Source: Diphasiastrum complanatum (lineage: Eukaryota; Streptophyta; Lycopodiopsida; Lycopodiales; Lycopodiaceae). From it: a stretch of 64,000 nt of DNA. This document shows positions 22,421 through 34,400 of this stretch, one piece after another. The position numbers were made by a program, and so were the translations under genes. Numbering within the stretch: position 1 is the first letter of the stretch; the number at the start of each line of letters is the position of its first letter. The stretch spans positions 46,730,854-46,794,853 of the forward strand of contig CM055093.1 of assembly GCA_029204225.1 (NCBI GenBank). The letters run 5' to 3'. The notes under the pieces are model-generated. The model worked only from the letters and a program-made list of their open reading frames with translations. It made no database searches and was not told the DNA's origin.

Positions 22421-25400
22421 TTGAGGGTTTTTTTGAGTGTTTCACATTGTAATATGTATGGTGTGACATTAATGTTTTGAGTGACGAGTAACAATGATCA
22501 ATCTTTCAAGAAATGTATGGAAGTTGGTAGTTACTAGCTAATGTCATAGATGAAATCAGATAGATCATAGCTAAAACTGTGGGCAACAGATGGATGAAGA
22601 ACCCTAAACCACAAGTGAGGTATTGTTAGGCAACAAGACTCAGGGTTTGCACATTAGGATTCAAATTTTACTATCGATTAATCACAAATTATAATCTACA
22701 TTTTACCCATTAACACTAAGAAAGCACTTGTTTTTGACATAATCGAAGGGTAGAGACTAAGACAGGGGGGGGAGGAAACCCTGAAATTGATTTGCCAGTT
22801 TGAACTTGGAGAAGCCAATTCTTTCCCGATTCAAACACGGTTCGAAAAGGCGATTCGAAAGGTACCATAAAACATTGGAGTGGCCACATTGTCACACTTA
22901 GCATTGCATAAGACAATTGCGCCCTATTTCATGGTGGGACAAGTATGGGGTTGATGTCCCTAGATTGCAGAAGCTCGTTGTACGCATTCTCTCACAAGAT
23001 TGCACAACAATTGAGAGGAATTGGAGTGTGTTCTCTCTGATTCATACGAAAAGGAGGAACAGGCTCACTGTTGCACAATTAGACAAGTTGGTGTATGTGC
23101 ACGCCAATTTGTGGCTTCTGAAGAAGCTAAAGGAGTCGAGGGAGCCTATACAGGTCAATTGTAATTCGCAAGTTGCAACTGTGTTTGAACATTGAAATTT
23201 GAAGTCTGAACTTTCAACTTTGAACTACATTTTTATAACTTAATAGTAAATAGTAAATACTTTAGTAAATAGAAAAGTCAAACTCTAAGTTGAAGTTTTA
23301 GTGACATTCTACACGTGTTGTTCTACATACTAAAGGTAAATCTAGACAAAATTGATGTGACAAAGGTTCTAGACTTACCACCAAGGTCACAGGACAAGGA
23401 GGATGTTTATGCACGACTCCATGATGACGCCTTGATGTTTGCAGGTGAATTTCAAGTTCCAACTCTCAAAATTCAAGGTTTGAATTAGCCCTTGAGGCTT
23501 GGGCCCTTGCAAGTTGGAAGTTTGATCTTTGAGCTTCATTCCATGTTGTAAGTTCTAGCTTTAGAATTGAAACTTGAAATTTCAAACTTCTAAGATGTAA
23601 ATTATAACCCTTTTGCCAACCCCTGCTTGCAAAACCTACCACTCGGGCTGCTGCATGTCCCAAGGCCAGGATAAGAGGGTGAGAGGCTTCTAGTACTCGA
23701 GCTCTCAAGGACGAGGAGCCACTAGAAGATGAAGATGACACAGAGACCTTGGAAGATGCAGTCGATAGCGATGATTCCTCAGAGGATGAGAGTGATCCAT
23801 CTGATGATGATGATAGCATTGACGAGGATCCTGCTCTTGAAGCCTGCATGTGTGAGCAAGTCATAGGTTCCACGGGTGACTAGGAGGCGGCTATGTTAGG
23901 CTTTAGTCTACCTTGGCCTTGGAGGTTGGCCCTTTTGGCATTTAGTATTTAGTATTTAGTATTTAGATATTTAAATTATAAAAATTAGGAGTTGACTTTG
24001 AAGTTTTGAAATCATAAACTTGAGACTAGTTACTAGCAGATAGTAATTTGTTATCATGTGTACAATGTTATTATCATTTATGGATGAGTTAAAACTACAT
24101 TATGATTCAAGACTCAAGTACAAGTTTACATTTTGGTAATGCTCAAATGTAGAATGTTTCAAATTTCAATTTTGAATGTCGAATGGGATTTGTACTCACA
24201 ATAACTCAAGAGTTAATACTTAGAAGTTAGTACTTACAACTTAGTGCTGTAACCTGTTAAGCTGTTAGAAGTTAGTACTGTAATCTATTACCTGTTAACA
24301 ATTTAAAGTTACACAATGGACATTGTATACAGTCATTTTCGTGAAATTCGAATCATTGAACATTTGCTAATTTACTACTAACTAGCCATGTACATGGTAC
24401 ATTGCAATATGCCATATGTATGGTGTGACATTAATGTTTTGAAAAAGAAAACCCTAAAACCGATTCGCCGGTTCAAACCTGGAGAAACCGATTGAAACCC
24501 GATTCAAACACGGTTCGAAAAGGCGATTCGAAAGGTACCAGTTCTTCCGCGTGTGCCTTTTGGCTTGAGTTCATCCCTCATTCCCCATGGCCTCTCTTGA
24601 AGGATCTGCATAGTTGGACTACTTACACTATAGTCTACACTAGTGATACACTGTAGCCATTAAGAGAATGTTGTGTTGGAGCATCGAGGATCTTGAGTGT
24701 AAGTTATTGATCCAGGCTGTTGACATACTCTCCCCTACTCTAACCGCATTGCCTCAACTGCGCGGTTGTCTCTAGTTTCCCTTCATCCTGGTCCACGGAT
24801 ATAATCCATTCCATTCACCAAAATGGTGACCGCATGAATCCAAGTAACTATGGTATTAACATGTTATTACGAAGCTGTATGGCATTATTCTCCAGGCCGT
24901 AGTAAGTTTTGAGGCCGAGACTAGGCGACTACATGCATTGGGCCAAGCAGGTTTCTGACTCATTATTCCACTACAGACCATGCTTTCACTCTTTGGGCTA
25001 TCATTGAGGAAGCCAGACATAGGAGAGAGAGGGTTTATTGTTATTTTGTTGACTTCAGGAAAGCCTTTGACTCTTGGTTTCTCATTTTACAAATGTTGAG
25101 GAAAATGTTTTTTGTTTGTATGAAATGTCAGAATAGGCAGATATGGGGTGTATAAGAGGTTCTAATTAGGGAGTCACTAATTATGTTTTGACCCCTGAAA
25201 TAGACTAAATGATTATAGAGCCTGATGGAACTTTTGGTAGGATTTTCAGACGTGGACGCCCAACGCTAATATGCCAAAACCCCTATTTCAGGCTAAGACC
25301 ATCAAATACCCCTAGTGGGTCCTGATTTCTAGGTTTTGATTGTGAGATTGTAAGCTTCTCCAAGGGCAAAAGCAGATGCAGTGTTTTGTTTGTGGGAGGC

Positions 25401-28400
25401 CACAAGGCAGTTCATGCATGGATTTTGAGTAGTCTGACACCTGATACCTGACACCTTTGACCGTAGTTGACTTGTTGGCTGCAGAAAGGAGAAATGTCTA
25501 AGGAGGACCTTTTAAGGTGCTTGAAGCTGATTGTTGGAGATCAAATGCTCTCGCAGGCAGTTCGGGTTATCTACCATGAGGTATACAATCCACTTCCAGG
25601 TGTCTGTAGAGTGAATCTTTGGTCTCTAGCTTTAGAGAAAATTCCTTATTATCTGTCACATGTTTAATTGATTGTATTTTGAATGAAGCAGCAGCGCTTG
25701 ACAGCACAGCAGCAAGCTTTCCGGGCAGCAATGCCTTCATATGAGCAGATGATTCAAAAGCAGTGTCAACAAGAACAGGAACATCAACTTCAGCAGCAAA
25801 AGAATCAAATAGAGCTGCAGAAAGTGCAACAACAAACGCAAGTGAATCTACAGGAACATCAACATCAGCAGCAAAAGAATCAAATAGAGCTTCAGAAAGC
25901 ACAACAACAGACACAAGCAAAGCCCCCTCAAGACAAACAGTTACTTCTCTATTCACAGGAGGTTGATGAGGAAGCCGAGACAGACAGTAGCAATGACTCA
26001 GATTTGCAGTCAAATCAATTGATGACTATTACGCAACAGCAAACTCCTCAAATGGATCTTAAGCAGCAGTTACACTTACAGCAAGCTTCGAGTAATTTTT
26101 CTGATGCTTTGAATAAAGCTAACATGAGTTTATCGAAAATGAAACCTGGAGAACAGGTACTAGAACGTGGGCCAATACATCTGAACCCCATACCAGCGTC
26201 ACTGCAACAAGTTAAGCATGAAGTAGATAGGTCATTAGCCTCGATGCAGTTAACTTTTCAGCAACAACAGAGACAACAGCAGCTATCAGCGCATGAGGCT
26301 CAGGGTACTTCTGCAGGATTTCACTCGCAGAATTCTGTAGTTGGAAAGCCGTCAATCCAGTCACAACCACAAGCACTTCTTCAGGCCCAGCAGCCTGCTG
26401 AAGGTCAAGGGAAGCTTTTCTTGCAACAATCTCAATTATTACAGCCACGTGTTTTGGATGCGGAGTCTGTACAAGCAGTAGAGAAGCCATTATCAAAGTA
26501 TGCAAAACAAAAAATTCGCAGGGAGCAAAAAAAACGTGAAGACGAGGAGAGGTTGAGAAAAATCCAAGAATCTGATAGACTGAAGAAGATGTTGAATGCA
26601 AGCAATCCACAAGCAACAGAACAGCAACTTCAGCATCAGCAGTCACAACTGCAAACTGCTCAGCAAGAAGGGAGAGTTAATGTGTCGATCTCTGACAGGT
26701 CAAACACATCCGTACTGCCATCTCCAGCTACGTTATGTGTAAAGCAAGAATCTTATGAACAGCAGACTAGCCAAATTCAAACCATGCAGTCCTTCCATTC
26801 CAATTCACGTGAAAAAGATCCTTCAGAAAAGAATCTATCAGAAAAAGCCGATGGTAGATCACAGCTTGAGGTATCCACATTAAAACAACACTTATTGGCT
26901 GTTGATCATATATTGCCCTGAAAAATTGGTCATACCTGTTGATTCTTTCATGCTAAATGTCAACACGAGCATTTTACTGGTTTATCTCTGCCAAATTTCC
27001 AGCTTGAGTGGTTTCACTTATGAGGCCGCAAAGTGGGAGAGGGCCCAAAATTCAAATAGTCTCCTCTCATTGATGCCACTTCAAGTGGCCCCTGCACCTT
27101 GCATACAAGGTGGGAGGTGGCATTTTAAGTGGCAAGAATGGATGCTGATATGGGGTAAGTTCACTTGCCAGGGAAGGTGCCTTGGCATGCTTGGTTACCC
27201 CCAGGCCCCTGGTAGTGCTCGGATGATGACCCAGTATTCATTGCCACATTATCCAAAATCTTAAGTGAGGCACTTCCAGCCTCAAGTCACCTCTAGCAAG
27301 GTGTGGGAGATGAGTGTCACATGCGGGGAAAGTTCATTTTCTGAAATACACTTAATGCCTTTGTGTCCCAAATCAGCCTTAGGTAAAATTCCATTCTAAT
27401 CTAGAAAAACCTCCTATACTCTAAAAGCAACTTGCAAGAGAACAAACAATCACTTTAACAGATATGGTATAGCTTGGAGCTTTTCGAAGAAGAGCCATTT
27501 TCCAAAAGAACTCAGGATTTAGCATGGCCTACTAAAGCCGTGAAATGTATTGCTGCTTGATATCATTTTTATCATGAAACAAAAATCCTTGTTCGTATTC
27601 TTGATCTTCCATTTACATCTATAGTTTTCTGGTTCCCTGCTGTGCCTTGCCTGTTGGTCAGACTAAGCTTGTCTTATCTTTGAAGTCTGTTGCTAGCTAG
27701 CACATGGTCCTAATCCTGTTGATCCTTGCAATCCTTAGAGTGTTGAAATTTTTGATCTTTGTATTATTGGGTCATACATAATTATCCATGACAACGATTC
27801 ACGTTTTCACCTTTAACGTAGGGTTTATGCATGTTCTGCAAATATTTGCTTTGCAAAGTCTTCCCAACGAGTTTCAAAGTTTTTCAGTTGTGATTACTTC
27901 AATGCTCTCATTTGTAAGGATGTTTTCCGATGACCGATATTATCACATATCAAATGGTCAGGTTCTCTCAGAGAGAAAATTATTTTCTCTTTTGCAAAAA
28001 TCCAGGTTTGTATTGCAAGCCTATTCTCTAAAAGGGGTCAATTAGGAGTTCTGTGTGAACCGCTGAACCATTTCAAGTTTTGATGAGCGTTTCAAGGTTT
28101 AAGTTTCCTCTATTACTCAGGGGGCAAGTTCATTTGCTTAGAGCTGGGTGTTTATGGGCCTGCCTGGTTGGATGTGTCTATGGGCATGTCTGATTGGACT
28201 TATCTCTGCAAGATTATTGGCAATATGCTCATATATAAGCATTACAAGAATTCTACCTTTTACTCTAATTTGGTAGCCTAAACTGTTTTCATATCTCCTC
28301 CAGTTATTACAGCAGGATAATGTGCAGGTTTATTGTTTAGTGTACGGAGGTCTTGTCGAACTTAATTATCATTAGGGTGCGGCACTTGATTATGTTTGAA

Positions 28401-31400
28401 AATACATCTGGTTTCTAGCTATACCATAAGCTTTATGCTTATTTTGGATCAAGGCTAACTAATTTCAGTCTATACGATCATGTTATATCACTTTGTATAT
28501 TGAAGGTTTATCTGTTCCCTTGTCCCTAATTTTCATATTGTTGTACTACCAAGCATAATTATTTCTTTAAAATGATAGGGGTGTGGCACAGGTATGATTC
28601 TTCTGTTTCAAAGGTTCAATTTGCTGTCACCAAGTATTACATTCCTACTGTGCAATGTCATCAATTTGCTGATATGCAAAGAATGTTGTATGCATGGATT
28701 ACTCATAGTGCAGTTGGAGCGATCTCCTACAAATATATCTGGTACAGAAGCAGCAAATTTGGCCACTGCACCTAGTAATATGAGTGTGCAAACTATTGCC
28801 ATCTCTGGTGGTCCAACAGTCTCCAGTGATGCACCTCCATCAGAACCTTCATCTGGGCAACCACGTCCTCCAGCAAGTATGCCTGGATCCTTGATCCAGC
28901 AAATTATGGCTTTTCAAGCGAAGGCTACTCCAAAAAAAGCTGTTGTTGTTCAGAAGAAGCCTGCAGATACTGCACCCATGGGGCAGCCACCAAGGTAAAC
29001 ATTTGACCTTTTTTATTGATTTTACAAGTAATTTAAAACTTGCACCGTTAAACTTCAATTAAGATTTTAGCATGAAGTTTTGGACTATGATAGTCGAATG
29101 AATGGCATGATATTCTTTGATCATTGAAATTGGCCCATGAAAGCAATGAGATTTGGCCTACTGGTAAGCAGCATTGCTATCGATAGATATGGGTTGAGAT
29201 TGGCATTGAGATTTTCAAGACTCAAAAATCTTTGAAAGATTCTAGTCAAGCAAAGCATTAAAAAGAAAATAAAATTCATGTGAAATATCACGAGCGTCAT
29301 TTGTGTTTCTGTAAGGAACTGTAACTTTGCTTCACATATTCCTAGCTTCCAGAAAGTATAGGATCGAATGCTAGTTCCGATAAAGTATCTAGAAAAGTTC
29401 AACTTCTCAGTCGAACATAGATTTGAACCTTGCATCAGATTGACAAGTTTTGAAATAGTAAACCCTAGCTCTTTTATGCTTTTGATTTCACATAACTACT
29501 CAATCTATTTATAAATGCTGAAGTTTTGTTTCATCTCAGTTTGAACTTGTGTCCTATTTTTGAATCGCTTGAAGAGATGGGTGTAATGCATGATATACTA
29601 TGGTCTTGAGAAAAATGAGTAGCAAAAAAAAAATTGGTGCATAATGAGTGCTATAATTGCCCTGGAAATCTTGCCTACTATGCTAAAATTTGACACATGT
29701 TTATGGTGGTTATTATGTACCAGAGAGTTCCAACAACATTATGACTTCTTCTTAGTCAGTATGAGAGCTCTAACAAGAGTTGTGCTTTTAGACATATCCT
29801 TAGCTACTATGGATTCTTTTCCACATAGGAATCGCCTTGTATGAGGAATTGACTCTCCTGGTTGCATCAAGGTTATACTTGGTGGCCAATATCACCAATT
29901 TTGAGTCAATATGGTATTTCATATTAGACAGATCTTAGGTACTATGGACATTCTAATGTCTCATTCAGAGGTCCATCTATGATTGTAGGGCTTTAGATTT
30001 GATGTGGCTGTGATAAGCTTTTATCTTTTATGTGGAGCCATTTTTAATGTGAAATGCTTCTACATTAGTGATATATTTGCATTTGGCTTTTACTGGTATT
30101 ACATGGTATGCGTGGTCCATAGTTTGATTTCTGTGTGCTGGGTATGAGCTAGCTACGGCGATTACTCTCAAGCATTCAAAAACTACTTAGGTAGTTTGAG
30201 CTCTCTTTACATCTCGAGATCCATAATGTTTTGTAGGTGTACTTTCATTGGATATTCTTTCTATATGTGGAGCTACGAAGCGTCAATTTTTGATTAAAAA
30301 ACCAAAAAAAATAAAAAAACCAGGTGCCGGCACACGTGCCGTGGTACGGCACCTGGACCCCACGGCACCTGTGTCGTGGGGTACTTTGATATACTATCTA
30401 GGGGCCCTTAATGGAACCTTCTAGAGATTAGGGCAAATTGGGGTACTTCCGTCTTATATGTACATGCCCTTAATGGTAGCTGCCCAGTACCAAAAGGGTG
30501 CTAATTAGGCCAACTAGTGAGGTTAGGGGAGGAGGACGAGTCCATAACACTCTTCAGCTTCAAAAATTTCACCCTCGATGTTGGGCTTATATTTTTTTTT
30601 AACTAAAAAACCCTAGAAACTAATCATAGTATTGGGGAAACGTTTTTCTTGACCCTTTTTGGCTGGGAAATGCGTTTCCCAACATATCTTGTTTCTCTGA
30701 ACCTGGAATACCTAGAATGCTGCAAGAAAGTATTTCTACCCATATTGACCAGGGAACGGGAATGAGCACAGGAACGGGAATGAAAACGTCCCTGAAAAAA
30801 TGGGAATGGGAACATGAACCCCACGTCAGCATAATAACTTATAATCAAAACATACACATACACATCAAAATTTGAAATCTATAGAATTTTGTATATTGAA
30901 ATTACACATAATCATAGTTGCAGCGCGATTCGGGATTTTCCCAGAATCGTGTAGAATCGATTTTTTTTTTTTTTTTGAAATTTTTTTAGGCAATATGGGT
31001 ATCAGATGAAAGCTCTGATCGAGGGTCATCTACTGCACTTCTGAGAGGCAAAAAGCTGGTTTGACCATTGATCCCCTAAAAAAATTTCAGCCATAAAAGC
31101 TATTTTTCAAATTTTTTTGTTGTTTTTTTTTTGCGATTCTGGGTCGCGAATCGCAACTCGCGAATCGCAGACCCAGCGAATCGCGATTCGGTGCATCTAT
31201 GCACATAATATAAATAATCCTTTTTGATTTATCTTGCTTTTAGGTCTTAGTAGGAACTGTGACCAAGGAACATGTTTCCAATCACGTTCCCAAGGCTTCC
31301 TCCTCCATTTATCTTGTTTCTGAGTCTTTGCAGAAACTGTGATCACATTGTCATTCCTTGGGAACGTGTTCCTTGGTCATGTTCCCAAACTCACGTTCCC

Positions 31401-34400
31401 GAGTACATTTCCAACAAGAGCACGCTGGGAATGCATAGCACGTCTAAAAATCCACGTTCCCACGTTCCCTGGTCACTATGCTGAAAATGGCCAGAACCTC
31501 AGCAGGTCAGAATTCTGCTGGGGGGTCCCACAGAAGCCTTTTTTCAATCTCGAGCTAGAAACAATCATGATTTTGATTGGAAACGCTCTTTCTCAGAAAT
31601 CAGGATCGCTGGACAGTGATCTTCCGTTTTTTCAGAACTTTTGCTACAAGCCTCCATTTTCAGCAAGATCAGGTGCATTTGATTTGTACAAAAGCAGTGA
31701 TTTAGACCATAGTACGCTTTTGCTATTGTTTGGTAAGAACATTCTCCAAAAGATTTTGCGCTTTGATAGAGCTTCAACATTTTTATGGGTTAACTTCATT
31801 ATGTGGAATCATTGTTGCTTATTGTTGTTAGTAATAGCTTTAGTTTAGCCTTACTATGTCATTACCATATAATGTTAGGGGCATTTGGAATCAGATTGTT
31901 TTGAAATTTATTCAATCAAGTCTCTTTCTTAGAGCTTGTTTGCTCTTCTTTTGCAGTAGAATGACTTCCGATAACCCCTCTCAAAGTGTAGATGTTGAGA
32001 CTAGTGTTGAAGGACTCCTACAAGTTAATGTTTCATAGACCTTTTCAAAAAGCCTTTTCGCAACGTGTTTGAAACGGCTATGTCGGGAAAGAAACAGAAG
32101 TGTCCCTGGGTATGCATTGCAACATGCACTGGACCCTGGCTTCTATATAGACCTATAGGGGGTACGGGTCGCCCGCCGACACTTCCTCATTCTTAACCAT
32201 TTAATCAAAGGGGAGTTAATGACGTTATGTGAGGACCCAGTGTCAAATAGAATCAAAACATCTCTACCACACAGTTGTCCACGCATAACAATCAAAGAAG
32301 TGCAAGGAAACTGATACCCGTGTTGCGTCGCTCTCGACAGCTGTGGTAAAGGAACCTAGTCCACTTTCCGAATCACCGACACATTCATCAACTGTGGAGC
32401 ACCTTGAGGTTCTTCCTGCTCCAATTCCTCGATCTTCATAGGATCTACCTCCTCAACTTGCACACTGTAGGTGGTCCGTGAGGGAATGCGAGGACACTCC
32501 TTCCACCTATGCCCTCTAGACAGCCAAAGCAAAGGTTCTCTTTCTTTGCCCGCTCCAAGTCCTGTGGAGATAGCGTAGAAAAGCGCTGCCCCCCGCCCCA
32601 TGCCGCCCTTTTCCTTTTGAGGCGCCCACACCTTTACTCTTTTTAGCACTCTGAATCTGTTCTTGTGAGCATTGACCCTTCCATTTTTAAAATTCTCTTT
32701 TCCCCCAAGGTTAAAACCCTCCTACAATAGACTTCTCAGACTCCTTGGCCTTTTTTCCATCTTCATAATATAGGGCGAAACAGGTTGAAAGAGATGATCA
32801 GGTCATTGCTACATGGCAACCTCAATTGGAGTCAAGTTGGAAGCCAACAAAAGCCTTGTGGAGGCTTGGAGCCTGCTCCTTTCTCACGAAAGGCCGAAGG
32901 CTTTCACGCAAGCCCCCCACAAAATGAAACACTTGTAGAAACATTGGCAGCTCCTCAGGTATCCGCATCAGTGCCTCCCTGTATTTGTCTGCATATTCTT
33001 CTATGGACGCATTGCCTTGTTTGAGACTTGTCCATGCTTGCATCGCTTGTTTTTTCTCGTCCAACGACACCCAGTTCTCTGCGAACATATATTTGAACTC
33101 TTCCCAAGTTGTAGGTACTAGATTGTCCTTCTCGATTTTGTGCCACCAATGTTGTGCAGTCTCTTGTAATCGATATGTGGCCTCCGCAATCTTCTGATCA
33201 TCATCCTCAATGCCACACATCTGAAAAGCCTTTTCCCATGTAACCAATTTTCCACCTCATCTGTATGTCGCATAGCAACTGCTCCAATGTATTTTGGCGG
33301 TTTCAAATCTTTAATCGTGGGTTTCTTGACTTGAAAGGGATTTTCGTCTCTCTCTCGCTTGACATGGGCCCAACTGGGATATTTGCCGTCCCGCTTGCTC
33401 TTTTAGGTTCTTGAGGTCTTGAGGTCTTCAGTTGGTCAAGGATTTGTTGTTAAATTACTTCCATGGCATCAACCTTGGCTGCCACTTCCTCAACCCTCGT
33501 CAATTTTGCACTTGTACCTTCTTGTGGATCCACATTTACAGTGTTACAAACCTGTCCACTTGCTTAGAGGTCAAAATTATCAACAAACGAGGGTTTATGA
33601 CCCTTGAAATCCCCTCCAACAAATCACACCAGGTCTGTCCCTGCTGGTACAGCGTACTGTACACACTTTTTGGCTTTCAATATGATCAAAAATGTCAAAA
33701 CCAGCACTGTCGAAACCCTTGCCCACTCAGCCACAAGCTGTTTTTATGATTTTGAAGGATATTTGGACCTGAAATCAATGTTTTGGGACTCCAACCTGCC
33801 AACGCTGGATCTGCAGCCCCCTGATTAGAATTTCTAGACCTGTTTGCGCCTGTTTTCCGGCTGTCCCTCAACGCTGGACCTGCCCTGGTTTTTGGCTTCC
33901 GAATTCACCAAAATTTGTTGCCCTCCTGCTGCCACTGATTAGCGATGGTCCTCCTACACTGTTGCTGAAATTTTTGCACCTCTCTCCCGAACGTAAGCCT
34001 CACTTTAATACCAAATGCAAGCTCTCCCTGATCTTCCTACTGACACCCAGACATGCACTGATCGCGACAAATTTCCATCTTCTTGATTCCCTGTAAGCAC
34101 ATAGCATCAAACACAAACATAGTGGAGCTGGCTGCGTTGTCTCCTCCCAGCCTTTGCTGCATAGATTATGATGAGGAATTCCTCTCTCTAGGCTCTATGC
34201 ACAATCCTCAAGCACCCCTTAACCCCGACCCTTTTTAAATCTCGACACATGGCCAACTCCATGCACAGTCGACACTTGCCACTTGGCAGTACCCTGACAC
34301 ATAGGCAAGTGAGTAGGCTGACATGTGTCACTCACACACTTGGACCAAGTGTCCTAGTGAGCATGTGACACGTGTCATGTTTGACCGGTCAACATTGCCA

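Noticed and set aside
22155-22494. Ser/Leu-rich and Arg/Glu-rich open frames on both strands
   Set aside because: They are produced by the (AG)34 microsatellite.
23466-23873. 135-codon Ser-rich minus-strand open frame
   Set aside because: Antisense of the acidic tail of the hAT transposase; Asp/Glu codons read as Ser/Val on the other strand.
25567-26646. Long minus-strand frames opposite the TAF4 Gln-rich exon
   Set aside because: Shadows of CAG/CAA-rich coding; splice phases and homology support the plus strand.
30733-31488. 8-bp target duplication for family B copy 1
   Set aside because: Flanks TTTCTACC and CTGAAAAT do not match, and shifting the ends by a few bases does not help.
31339-31848. 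169-codon open frame in a TAF4 intron
   Set aside because: It begins inside the family B transposon and shows no domain.
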